Source of the DNA: Verpa conica
Lineage: Eukaryota; Ascomycota; Pezizomycetes; Pezizales; Morchellaceae
DNA: 64,000 nt
NCBI GenBank assembly: GCA_033030425.1
Contig: JAUFSD010000007.1
Location: 1 to 64,000, forward strand
Direction: 5' to 3'
Shown: positions 8,501 to 18,257 of the stretch, piece after piece
Numbering within the stretch: the first letter of the stretch is position 1
How the letters are laid out: each line of letters starts with the position of its first letter
Notes under the pieces: model-generated
Database searches by the model: none
What the model saw: only the letters and a program-made list of their open reading frames with translations
Told to the model about the DNA's origin: nothing
Translations under genes and position numbers: made by a program

Positions 8501-10705
8501 GCTATCCGAAGAGGGACCGAAGCACTTGAGGCAACACCAGTAGGCCATCCAGAGCGGGCAGGCCGACTGGGAAACCTAGGAGGTTATCTTATTTCACGGT
8601 ACCAGCGGTTGGGGAATTCTGAAGACCTAGAGACTGCCATCGAACGAACTTCTGAGTCGATTGAGGCAACACCGATAGACCACCCTGGCCGGATAATATT
8701 GGCAATCAATTTGGCTAGCCAGCTTGAGTGCAGGTTCAACCTCTTGGGAGATATAGGGGATGTTGAGCTAGCTATTCAACAAGCCACCAAGGTACTTGGA
8801 GTTGTGCAACCTACACAGATTATTAGTCGAGCGTCCTTGTTAAACAATTTGGCTTGTCACCTTAGGTACCGCTATAAGCGGCTGGGGTCTGCGGAAGATC
8901 TCGAGAAAGCCATTCAACATTGCCAAGAAGCGATTGAACTATTCCCCCCAGGTCATCTCCAAAAAATACCTGTATTATCAAGTCTCACCAGCATAATTCT
9001 ATCCAAGAAAAACCTTACCATACAGGATATCAACTATGCTCTCAATACTAACGCGGAAATTTGGAACTCCACTGTGTCGCCTCCACGAGGACGAATTAAC
9101 GCAGCGCGTCTTTCTGCTACGTTATTCTCGGCCCTGGAATTGTGGCAGGAGGCATGCTCGCTTCTTGAGGGCGCTATCAATTTACTCCCGAGTGTTAGTC
9201 CTCGACTTTTGCGGCGGGAGGACCAGCAGCACCAATTGGCTGAATTTTCCCGGCTTGCATCAGACGCTGTCTCTATAGCTCTACAGGCTGGGTCAGACGC
9301 GTCTCATTGTCTAAGTCTGCTGGAGCTTGGCCGGGGGATCATTATGGGTCTCGTTATTGACTGCAGGAGCAACCTTTCAGAACTTCAAGACTTACACCCG
9401 GAAGTTTACGATCGGTTCGACCACCTCCGTACTGAGATAGACTCCACAATAGATCAAGATAACCGTACAGAGAACGACCGTAATCAAAGACAAAAAAGCA
9501 TCGACGAGCTGGAAGAATTGCTGAAATTTATCCGAAACCTACCTGGCTTTGCTGGGTTTCTGCTCCCACCACCTGAAGAGGACCTGGTAGAAATTGCAAA
9601 AGAAGGACCAATTGTTGTTATCAATTGCACTAGCCTCCGAGGGGATGCTATCATTGTCACAGGGTCCACGATTAAAGTTCTCCCACTTCCGGGGTTGGTG
9701 TTTGACGACGTTAATGAGCGAGTAGAAAGGCTGCATCGGAAGCTTATACGGGGGAAACGTCGTTCTTATCCATCAAGAAATTCGGGACTGGAAGATCTGC
9801 TTCTCTGGTTGTGGAATGTGGTCGTAGGTCCAGTCATGGAAGAATTGCAACTACACTCCCGAACCACAGACGATGACTCCAACTTACCTCGTGTGTGGTG
9901 GATTAGCGTGGGGCCACTGAGCATGATGCCTTTTCACGCAGCCGGCGACCATTCTCCTACATCAACTCAGAATACCCTATGTCGAGCTATCTCATCATAT
10001 ATTCCAACGATCAAAGCGTTATCATATACTCGAGAGAAGAGATTGGGACTATTCAAGAGCAGTTCCAGACTTCTGCTAGTGACTATGCCTGAGACTCCCA
10101 AGAACGGTTCCCTTAGCAGTGCATATGAAGAGGTTGGTAATATTACTAGCGTGGTCAACTTGAATGAAGGGACTACAACGGAGATATTGGAACGTCCGAG
10201 TGCCGCCGAAGTCCTTGGGAGGCTCAAGAGCTGTGATGCCGTTCACTTTGCTTGCCACGGAGTCTCTAACGCCAAAAATCCTTCCGCCAGTCACCTACTC
10301 CTTTATAAAAGTAGCTCTGAGCACGGGCCAGAAACTGCTGATAAGTTAACAGCTGGGGCCATATCTAGCACAAATATCCAAAATGCACAGATAGCTTATC
10401 TTTCAGCTTGCTCCACCGCTAGGAATGATACTGTAAAGTTAGCCGACGAATCGATACACATTGCGAGCGCTTTTCAACTTGCCGGCTTTAGTCATGTACT
10501 TGCTACCCTGTGGGAATCGAACGATCAAGCCTGTCTACAGGTCTCCAGTGAATTTTACCGATTGTTATTTAAAAACGAACCTCCGGAAAGTGATGGCGGA
10601 TATCGAAAGGTTAGCATGGCATTTCATAAGGCTGTTAGGAAACTACGAGATGAGAACTGGAGGCAACCGCTTCTATGGGCATCTTTTATTCATACCGGAG
10701 CATAA
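5522..10705 (+). CDS. TPR-CHAT protein (caspase-HetF-like protease with TPR array)
   Basis: A single intronless frame of 1,727 aa. Residues ~118-1165 hold about 23 repeats of 45 residues, consensus L(N/S)NLGxxLxxRYxRLG then xLEDLEKAIExxxEALExTP, a TPR-like solenoid with an unusually long period. A linker follows, then a C-terminal CHAT domain (~1360-1727). The CHAT dyad is visible as HFACHG (candidate catalytic His1579) and LSACSTA (candidate Cys1630), followed by the usual AFQLAGFSHVLATLW block. The family is caspase-like. In bacteria TPR-CHAT proteins act as regulated proteases, and in fungi CHAT domains occur in presumed cell-death proteins. I infer that the TPR array senses a ligand or partner and unleashes proteolysis. 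No signal peptide or membrane segment, so cytosolic. No frameshift or missing catalytic residue. The ATG at 5522 is the first in frame. Confidence 0.93.
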   Translation: MEESTTNSGRPPSDCKDLIHYNISETIEIMAMLHKDFTATGATGDIENAISLLQSIIIDNPTYKSPGLEPLLLHLQRLKSRLIPHFGAFEVYFEDVRRELAVALGHSITSYGLYRIQKLLIRRFKISGGLVDIEQAIRRTEELVAVTPEGHLDLGARLAILGGHVFNKYTRSRAIEDLEKSIEQAAEAVKITPVDHPNQGDWLDLLGIYLNLRYGRLGSLDDLQQSIERGEEAVEATPENHPAYLSRLGNLGHHICSRYERFGYFEDLEKAIGLAAQVAEDTPLNHPDRPLRLSNLGQHFILRYERSAALGDLEMAIERASESVEAAPVDHPLRTVFMCNLGNCLGFRYKRLGDLEDLEKAIQKSTEAVEATLESDPRKAAMLNTLGQHLIMRYERLGDVEDLAEGIEKTVEAVNATAADDPNRAGWLNNLGNHFGRRYERFGNLEDIENGIQRATEALAGTPANHPDRANVLNSLSNHLNNRYKRLGSLEDLGRAIEMLSETLEIIPAKHPGRATLLSSLSSFMNNRYLRLGGLEDLQKAIEWITEAIVETPINHPTRPSLLSGLGGCLSDRYRRLGELGDLEKAIELDSEALETISVNNPSRTNILNNLSNHLTERHDRLGSLEDLEKAIGLLSKALETVPVDQPKRGYMLSNLGIRLRSRYKNLGDLKDLEGAIELATQALVVTSASHPNRADLLSSLGDYVHDRFSRLGAFEDLEKAIELALGALKMTPANHPGRVGRLSSLGIYLKDRFLRLRSLEDLENVVELATEALEATSSNHPRRAICLSTLSDALITRYGQLGVLEDLQKAVEIATQAVEVLQGGDHIDRAALLGRLGESIHIRYKRLRAPEDLEEATKRTTEALMETPIHHKNRAHVLNNLSVCLSAKYEVYGHLNDLERAIERATEAVEAIPVGDRDRAGWLSNLSSCIRTRYERLGDLNDLAKAIEKASEAVETTSIDDYNDDWARKLNSLSILFITRYKLLGALEDLQNAIRRGTEALEATPVGHPERAGRLGNLGGYLISRYQRLGNSEDLETAIERTSESIEATPIDHPGRIILAINLASQLECRFNLLGDIGDVELAIQQATKVLGVVQPTQIISRASLLNNLACHLRYRYKRLGSAEDLEKAIQHCQEAIELFPPGHLQKIPVLSSLTSIILSKKNLTIQDINYALNTNAEIWNSTVSPPRGRINAARLSATLFSALELWQEACSLLEGAINLLPSVSPRLLRREDQQHQLAEFSRLASDAVSIALQAGSDASHCLSLLELGRGIIMGLVIDCRSNLSELQDLHPEVYDRFDHLRTEIDSTIDQDNRTENDRNQRQKSIDELEELLKFIRNLPGFAGFLLPPPEEDLVEIAKEGPIVVINCTSLRGDAIIVTGSTIKVLPLPGLVFDDVNERVERLHRKLIRGKRRSYPSRNSGLEDLLLWLWNVVVGPVMEELQLHSRTTDDDSNLPRVWWISVGPLSMMPFHAAGDHSPTSTQNTLCRAISSYIPTIKALSYTREKRLGLFKSSSRLLLVTMPETPKNGSLSSAYEEVGNITSVVNLNEGTTTEILERPSAAEVLGRLKSCDAVHFACHGVSNAKNPSASHLLLYKSSSEHGPETADKLTAGAISSTNIQNAQIAYLSACSTARNDTVKLADESIHIASAFQLAGFSHVLATLWESNDQACLQVSSEFYRLLFKNEPPESDGGYRKVSMAFHKAVRKLRDENWRQPLLWASFIHTGA

Positions 10706-11329
10706 AGGTAGAAGGATCCAGAGCTTCTATCATTTTTCAATAATTTCCTTGTCGTTCATTAATCTCCATATTTTACAGTGTGGTTAGGTGATCCTTTTAT
10801 TATATTATTCTTCTAGTATTAGTAGGCTAAATCATTTTTTTATTTCCTCTTTTTCTTTATCTAGCCTCTTTCTCCCGTTGGATAATTTCCTTTCCTTTAT
10901 AAATGATATCTAAGTCTAAGTACTAGTAAGCTCATAAAAAATTAACTAATTTCATTTATGATGTCGTACCAATAGAAATTTAGAAGCCAAACAGGGTGTC
11001 TTCAATTATAATTTAGCTAGGAGGCGATAGAGAGGAGGTTCTTTTCCTTTTGACAGGATAAGCTGAGTGAGCCATAAACTTGGACTCTTGATCTTATCTT
11101 CGCATAATTATATTTTGGTTTTAATTACAATTCCATGACCTTCTTCACTCCCAACCCCTACCAGAGATCCAATCTACCCCAGTCACATGGTAAGAACAAA
11201 GAACACACTGCTAATAACAATAGTTGATGTCAATCTCTTTCTACTACGCCCCAATTTCCAGTATACTTTGACTGATCTTAATATTTCCCTCCCTGACTTG
11301 TAATGATTGGATTATTGAGCTATTTCTAG
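10706..11329. other. gene-free, AT-rich 3' flank
   Basis: Downstream of the TPR-CHAT stop codon the sequence is AT-rich, with several T runs. I see no gene. Confidence 0.5.
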
Positions 11330-11720
11330 TCACCAGTCATCAGAATTCGTTTTAATAGGACCGTATCTCGTGACTAGTGCCTCTATCATGTCTTTCTGGC
11401 CGCCCCTCACCGCCGCTACCCACACTACCTTAGTGGTATTAACCCTACCACCTCTAGTGAGAAGTACATAAATAGTATGACTGCGTATGCGCTTTGCTAA
11501 TGCTATCGAGATCTTCCCGGCGATTTCGATGCTAGCTCTAGCGAGGAGTAACTCTATAATCTCATTGCGAATGTTTTCCGCCGCCACTATTAGAATCACC
11601 CCTGCGATTTTAGCGTCGTCTTTGCCTTAATTGTGTCCTTGTAGGAATTACCATGTGCCGCCGCGATCAGAACGGCCTGGTGACCTCGATACCGTCCATG
11701 GCCAGTAGCATCTCCATTTA
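11330..11720 (-). pseudogene. ankyrin-repeat relic
   Basis: On the minus strand, frames read HQAVLIAAAHGNSY, then after a stop VAAENIRNEIIELLLARASI, and further on WVAAVRGGQKDMIEALVTR. Each fits the ankyrin pattern (L-x-x-A-A-x-x-G-(N/H)-x-x-I-(I/V)-x-L-L-L). The pieces are separated by an in-frame TGA and lack a start codon, and nothing resembling the rest of a gene lies upstream. I read this as the decayed end of an ankyrin-repeat gene. Confidence 0.55.
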
Positions 11721-11855
11721 GTTAGTTATGGCGATAGGCCTACTGCGCAAGCAGCTAAGCACTCGTGCCCCAGTGACTACAGCGAATTATCCAATTGACG
11801 TAATTTTTAACTCCATAGGGGCTGCTCAATCTAACTGTCCATGGGATATAATAGG

Positions 11856-12120
11856 TCCATATAGATGTGTCGGACATTATCGCTTGTAGTGGTTCGGATA
11901 GGTTGTCTATATTATTAACCCTAGACTCCCGGAGGTTCCTGCTGTGCCCGCCGAGGCTGCTGCCTGCTGTTGCGTAGGAGGTCGCCCGTAGTCCTATGGA
12001 TGCGTCGGACAAGTTATATTCGTCGTGGTCCGGGTAGGTTGTTCTCGTTATTGGCCCCAGGCTACCGGAGGTGCCTATTAGGCCTGATATCTACTGCTGC
12101 TGCTGCCGCTTAGAGGTCTT
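11856..12120. repeat. diverged ~135-bp tandem duplication
   Basis: Two copies about 135 bp apart, marked by TGTGTCGGACA near 11866 and TGCGTCGGACA near 12001, share scattered blocks such as GGTTGT, CCGGAGGT(T/G)CCT and CTGCTG-rich ends. Divergence is substantial. On the minus strand the two copies encode related 45-residue peptides with interspersed stops. No family recognised. Confidence 0.5.
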
Positions 12121-12127
12121 GATCAGG

Positions 12128-13258
12128 TCAATACGTAAGTTTGGAGATACCCATAAAGAATGCCCCCATAATTGAAGCCGCTAGGCTGAATTGCACTACG
12201 CGTAAGCCCGCTGTAGTAGCAGAGGTACCCCTATCCATCATTTTTATAGAAACGGACAAAAAAAAGAATATCACACTCTTGACTATAGACCGGTAAGAAA
12301 GGACATAGTTTATCTCTGCCAAGGTCCAACCAAATTTCTTGCTTGCCCATTGCTCTAAAATCATACTAAAACCACTACCTATAATGTCAAGGAAAAATAA
12401 CACCAAACACAGAGTCACTTGACCGCCCCAGAATAGCTCTGTGAGAGCCAGTCGCGCTCTATTGCAAGCAGATAAAACCCAAGGGGTGAAACCGTTTGAT
12501 TTTCTGGCGCTGCATACGAGCCTGGAATCGGTAGTTGACAAGGTTTTCGGGAGGAGAGGCTCAGCTGATGGTAGGCTACCTTCTGAAGGGCCTGGTAGAA
12601 ACGGAAGTATGGTGATCGCTGCGCAAAAAATAGAAAGGCCAAGCTGGGTAGTAAGCCAAAGATTTTGTTGCATCATAAATGCCCCACCGCTTTGACCGAG
12701 AAAACCCGTAACTACCGCAAAAATACTAATGTAATAGAAGGCAGTACTTCTAAACATTTTATTAGCCTATCGAATAAGTAAAACATACTAGGAACGACTA
12801 ACAGCAAAGGAGAGTGGATGGACTCCGCTATTATTGCATGCAAGAGAGAAAACATAATATTTGTGTCACCGCCGAACACATTGAAGGGGCAAGAGAGCCA
12901 TATCTTGACATCAAAGGTTTCATAGAAGTTGCCTTGGTGAGAGATTTATTAGTCCTAGTGAGCGAATTATCTTATATGATAGCGGGGATAAAGGATAGGT
13001 TGATGACACACAGATAGCTAAGATATAGACCATGCGACAGGCAGAGCTAATAATGTTAATCCCTACCATTACCCTCCTATCGATATTTTCATTTAAATAC
13101 GTATATATAAATGCTGATAAGAAGCCTAGACAACATGCGCCACATTTAGCTCCATCTATAGGTAATTTACGGGGTCGTCTTAGAGAAAAAAAGATGTGAT
13201 TGAGACCTGCTATGCCCCCAAGAAACGATTGCCAGGTGTTTAGGTCTGCTAACTCCAT
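12128..13258 (-). pseudogene. membrane-transporter relic (MFS-like)
   Basis: Two minus-strand frames, 13258-12920 and 12757-12128, are rich in hydrophobic helices and run in transporter order. The second contains RSTAFYYISIFAVVTGFLGQ, then a helix ending ILPFLPG, and later FWGGQVTLCLVLFFLDIIGS and a GTSATTAGLRVVQFSLAAS block. This resembles fungal MFS permeases, where a charged R-S-x-x-F segment precedes a helix pair and a 'lP' exit. The 160 bp between them contains stops in every frame I checked, and the C-terminal helices are missing. I infer a truncated, dead MFS-type gene. A different polytopic family is possible. Confidence 0.45.
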
Positions 13259-13269
13259 CTGGATCTTGC

Positions 13270-13925
13270 TTGATTACTTTGTGGTGCTCAAGATCACCTT
13301 CTTCGGCGGAGTTACAGTGGATAAGAGCCTGTAGACTAGTGTTAAAATACGAGAACTATCACTACCATAGTCAGGGTCAGGGTTACGCTTTTGACAATAA
13401 TACCCCCTATACTATGCGCAAGGAAAATAATCGGTCGCTGATCGGTCTTTGTTCTCCTTCGCTGTAGGCTAAGATCTGCTACCAAATTGATAGCATGATC
13501 AAAGAGTGTCTGACAGCTTAGAGGTGTAGAGCCGTAGGTCCTAGGATCATAACCCCACGTCAAGATACGAGTATTCGTGAGTTTTTTGGGAAGTTCATCA
13601 CGAAGCCAGAGAGCTCCGTTATCTGCTATCCAGGTGCTTTCTCGATGGCCATCAAGTCCATGCACTGCGACAAGGCTAGAAAGCGTAATCAGTAGGGTTG
13701 TAGAACGGAGATAGTACCCAAAAGGACATACTCAGCTACTGGCTCCTTCCCAGTGAATAATTCTTTAAGCCCGAACGGTACTTCTCTCGTATTGTGAATG
13801 GAAGCTGCCCGGGGGGTTGGGATTCGTGCTAAGGGAGATGAGGCTGGATCAGGGCTTGACGTGCGGCTGGGTTGACTTGGGCGCGCTACTGGTAGATCCT
13901 GCGTCTCAGAGCCTTTTATTCTCCT
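13270..13925 (-). pseudogene. NLR-type alpha/beta-hydrolase relic
   Basis: This matches the hydrolase domain of the NLR at 48-54 kb exon by exon. A first exon ends FGLKELFTGKEPVA. An intron in the same position and phase gives DLVAVHGLDGH. The next exon runs through NGALWLRDELP and RILTWGYDPRTYGSTPLS to PIIFLAHSIGGIIVKS, carrying the nucleophile Ser in A-H-S-I-G-G. After another GTAACC donor, an exon reads ALIHCNSAEEGDLEHHKVIK. Homology then stops near 13270, where unrelated sequence begins. The introns are kept, so this is a broken gene, not a retrocopy. It shows that a second NLR of this class once existed here. No NB-ARC part remains nearby. Confidence 0.75.
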
Positions 13926-15778
13926 AATACACGACTAATATATCTCGGGCCGCTTGGGATGAGGATGGGAGTGAACAAGATACCGGAGGATGCGACTAGA
14001 CTCCTAGAGCTGGGTATAAGTGATGGTGTACACCACAAGGTAAAGACTCAATGAACCACACCGTCGGGTGGCAACCTCGGCTGGATTTGGCCAACCAGAG
14101 TTGCCAAGGCTATGTCTTATCCGCTTCATCCCCGGGAAAGAGTAACACTAATAACATCTGGAGGCCAGAACAGCTGCTAAGAGGTGAGGAGTACTTCTGG
14201 CATATGGCTATCAAGAAAAAGTGGAATCGGTAGAAAAATAGAAGCCGAAACATTCTACACATTAGATGCTTTATTTTCAACCGTTTTTACATCCTTATCA
14301 TGTCAAAATAGTACCGTATCCGCCCTTTTGGAACTACACCCAGCAAATCTATATAACAACTTTTAACCCACAGTGCACGTCTATTAATGTACAGCAGCAT
14401 TTTACCAGCCCCCAAATCCAAGAATTACAGGGATGTGAGAAGAATCGGGGAATTTTCACAGCGCGTCCTGTTGCCACACAGGGTCGCACCTACGCCTGGT
14501 GAGGTGGTCTGAGGCGTAGACTATACAGGTTCTTTTAGATATCTAAGTTTCTGGCACTTCTGACACTCGGTGGTTGGCTGTAATAGTGGTAGATTTTCAG
14601 GTAGAGTTTGCTGAGGATTAGGTTCCTGATCCCTAGGTTGTCAGAGGTGTAGGTTCCATTAACAGGGATTTCAATCAGCCGGACCAGACCAAATAATCAA
14701 TTACTATGGCGGTCGCTGCCTGGGCCACATAAAAAGGGACTAAGCCGGCCTAAATAAATCAACAGGCTGGTCCATTCAAACCTCTTGCCATTAATGGCTA
14801 TTATCATTGTATAGTGGAACATTCATTGCCTGCTCTCATCTCCGGCTAGCCAGTGTGGGACCTGCACCAGTTTGAACGGGGGGTAGTCTTGTGCAATGAC
14901 TTTGGTCAGAAACTCTCCTACTCTCTTGGGGTTGTTTCAAATATCCGTAGGGGCTCATTGGACCAGGCATTTACTGTAACTTGAATCGGATTTAACTTTG
15001 CCCACGCTGAACCCAGGGCACTGAAGTGTGGGGTTAATTCCTGTAACATAGAATAGTAGGCTATTTGCACCTTTAACGATATGAGTAGGGGGCTACTGTC
15101 TGTGCTCTAATTCCTTTTGGCAATAATGACGCCCCTGCACTTCGAGTATTCTAGTTGCTTTATCTAGTTGCCACAATCAAGCCTTGACCTGAAGGTTCGT
15201 GGAGCAATATACCTGGAGTTACAACGAGGGTAGGCCTAGGCCAATTTCGAATGATACAGAGTTTCGGAGGCAAAGTAGGTTTCAGCCATAACGGTCCCAC
15301 ATGGCGGTGCTAAAAATATTTGTAATGAAAACTAGCAAGCTCTACTCTAGCCGGATGGTTCAAAAGTATTGGTTTCTTCTTGGGGCGATGTCTTCCGACA
15401 ATGGCTTCTCAGATGTATACCGCATCCTTCAAGATACTTACATCAACTAGAGGATCAAGGATGCCTGAAGTAATATTCTCTAAACAAATTCTACGGCTCT
15501 TTCGCTCATCTTGGATATCATTGCCTGTAGATAGAAACACGATGACTGTCTATCTCAATACAACTGATATTACGGGACCACTCACTCGAGGGCTAGTATG
15601 ACTATATTTCGATGAACGTTATACTTTACAATTAGCAGTTTTAGGGGAAGGCTACACAAGAATTCCTCTATCTACTTGATCTGATTATTGTGCTTCCTCT
15701 TTTGGAACATATATCGATAGATCTCTCTATCTCTCTTAGACAATCGATTCAGTACCTTTTACTATACTTAAATGATAA
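13926..15778. other. gene-free interval
   Basis: Only short frames, none with recognisable similarity. Several minus-strand stretches near 15,340-15,600 are open for 20-50 codons between stops, suggesting decayed coding sequence that I cannot identify. Confidence 0.4.
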
Positions 15779-15798
15779 ATTCATTCATTCATTCATTC
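15779..15798. repeat. (ATTC)5 microsatellite
   Basis: Five perfect tetranucleotide units in an AT-rich intergenic stretch. Confidence 0.95.
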
Positions 15799-16560
15799 AC
15801 CTTTTACTATAAACACTAGTAAAAGACTACGAGTGACAACCTATGACGTAGATGAGAGAAGTAGCAGGACAAGCAAGGAAGGCACTTATAGGCGTTTAAA
15901 AAAGACACAGGGGTGTTCCCAGACGTGAGCTCAGAGAAAGAAGCCTGTACCTCACCACTAAAAGAAGCTATGAAAACCAAGTGATCCATTTTAATTCCCG
16001 CAAAAGCCCCTAAGGATAGCAAGCAAGCAGTGTCACAGAAACAGTAGATAACCAGGGTTTCAGGAGCTGTTTGGGGTTGGTGGGGGTATGGGTAGGGAGA
16101 GGACGCCAAGAACGTCAGGCAGTAGGCAGGGCCTTGATCCGCTATACCAAAGTATAGCACCCAGCAATCCCTGCCTCTTTTGAGCTCTCGAACGTACCTC
16201 CAAGTCTACAATCCCTACATATCTTTGTCACCTTAACTCTATAGCCTATTAGCTGTGCTAGGGGTTTTAATTAAGTGCAACTACCCACGGGCCACGGCAT
16301 ATAATAATTTATTCTAGACCGTCACTTACACGACTACAATTCAGACAGTTGATCTGGGAAAAATATTACTCATGTATAGTCACTGAGATTGGTGACATGT
16401 AAATCTCAATATAAAATCTACATACATTCAAAAGTTCCATATATTTTTTGTTAGTTTATTTATATATAGTTTATATAAATTCAGTCAAAAAGAGAGATTA
16501 ATTAAAGAATGTACACCCCTAGAAGTCTCTAAAATTAAGGCCCAAAGAACATCTATATAT

Positions 16561-18257
16561 CTACGCCGGAATCGTCACACTATTATCTACCAAAGTAACC
16601 GCCACATCATCCAACAAAAGCCACTGCATGTCATTCGTACTACACGACATCTTGAATGCAACAATCGCCGTCTCTCCCTCGGCTGTAACCGAGAATGTAT
16701 CCAACACATACTGATTATACCCTGGCGCCAACGTCCCTAGGGTCACTCCATCCACAATCACATAAACCGTGCAGTAGTTCGGCTTAGCGGAGTACTGACT
16801 CCATGCCGTGATTTTGTACTTCGTTCCCGGGCATACCTTGATCTGCTGGGTGAGCGTGGCGGTGCCGGGAAGGGCTGCACTGGTCTGACGGTATGTGGCG
16901 TGGTAGCCACCGTTGTGATTGGTGCCACCGATGGCATAGACTGTTGGGCCATTGTTGGTTGCTACCCACGGGGTGAGAGCGCCAGTGTCGAAGCCGCCAT
17001 TAACGAGAGGGGATACGTCGGGTGTGCAGGCGGGGGTTGTTGGGGTAGGGAGGGTTGAGGTAGTTGACGAGGAAGTTGTGACCACACTTTCGGATGTTGG
17101 AGTAAGTGATGAGGTGGTTGAGGTGGTGCTTTCGGATATTGGGGTAGTTTGTATAGTTGTGTTGTATATCGTACTCTCTGAAGTAACACTGGATGTCGTG
17201 GGTAGTGTGGTGTAGTTGAATGTAGCGATACTAGACACCGTTGGGATACTCTCGGTGGTGGACAATGTCGCGTTGTTGAATGTAACAGTGCTAGACGCCG
17301 TTGTGATACTCCCAGAGGTCAATGTCGTATTTCCCTCGAGGCCAATGGATGGCGTAGGGGTCTGGTGAATCGATGTGACAGTGGCATTTGTATATATCGC
17401 TGTGGCATTGGTGTATATTGCTGGTTGTGTTACCGTAGTGTTCGCATATGGCGCAGTGGTGACCCCGATGATAGTGCTCGTGGTAAATGCTTCACTCGCC
17501 GCAGCCGACGTCGTCTCATGTGCGGTAATGGTAATTGTAGTTGGCACGGCAGACACTGTGACTGTTGTGTGAATAGATACCGTGACGGTCAAGGCCTGTT
17601 CTGGGAGTGGAGCTGTAGTGGGCACAGTCACTGTCGTGGGAACCGTCAGTGTGGTGGGAACAGACACCGTGACGGTCACGGCCTCTTGCGGGAGTGTGAC
17701 TGTCGTAGGCACAGCCACTGTCGTGGGAATAGTCACTGTTTTCACCGTCCCATCCCCGGTCACTGTTACGGTCCTCGCCACTGTTACCGTCTTCCCTACC
17801 GTGATAGTTGTCCCCCTCGTCTCCGTCGTTGTCACTGTCACGGTCTTCGCCGGCCCACCACAGCCACTCTCTCGCTTGTATACACTACCCGCCGACCACC
17901 CCCCACACACTACCCCCGAGTCCCCCACGCACTGAATGGCACACCGCCCCGAATCCACCTTCCTCCCGATGTTACTTGCACATACACACTCGCTAACCTC
18001 CAATCAGCTTTTCTTCATTCCCTACAAATAAGAATTACTTACCGTCCACCACTAAGTACCGCGTAAGGATAGCCATCACAATGAGAAAAGCACCGCTCCA
18101 CGGTCATCCTATCATTACTAACTCGGTTCTCGCCAGATATACCGGTGTAGCAACCGAGGGAACTCCATGAGGTGCTAGAACTGAAGGATTTTGGCGAGTC
18201 ATGCGCCAGGACGCTCTCACCGAGGGCAAAAAGAAATAAAAGAGTGGATGATCGCAT
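16561..18257 (-). CDS. secreted WSC-domain protein with Thr/Ser-rich stalk
   Basis: Two exons, 18257-18043 and 17992-16561, joined by a 50-nt intron (GTAAGT donor, TTAG acceptor), give 548 aa. Splicing restores the WSC motif across the junction: YAVLSGGR joins ECVCASN. Residues 1-18 form a signal peptide. The WSC domain (cysteine-rich, carbohydrate-binding) spans about 31-110. It is followed by a long Thr/Ser/Val-rich region of T-V-T-V repeats, expected to be heavily O-mannosylated. The last ~155 residues form a beta-sandwich-like module (LVNGGFDTGALTPWV to LLLDDVAVTLV) resembling CBM_4_9 carbohydrate-binding domains. No transmembrane helix or GPI signal is evident, so it is probably secreted or wall-bound rather than a Wsc stress sensor. 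It stands alone between gene-free intervals. Confidence 0.9.

Noticed and set aside
17365..18066. Plus-strand Cys/Arg-rich frame of 233 codons opposite the WSC gene
   Set aside because: It is the antisense of the Thr/Val-rich repeat region. The spliced minus-strand gene explains the sequence.
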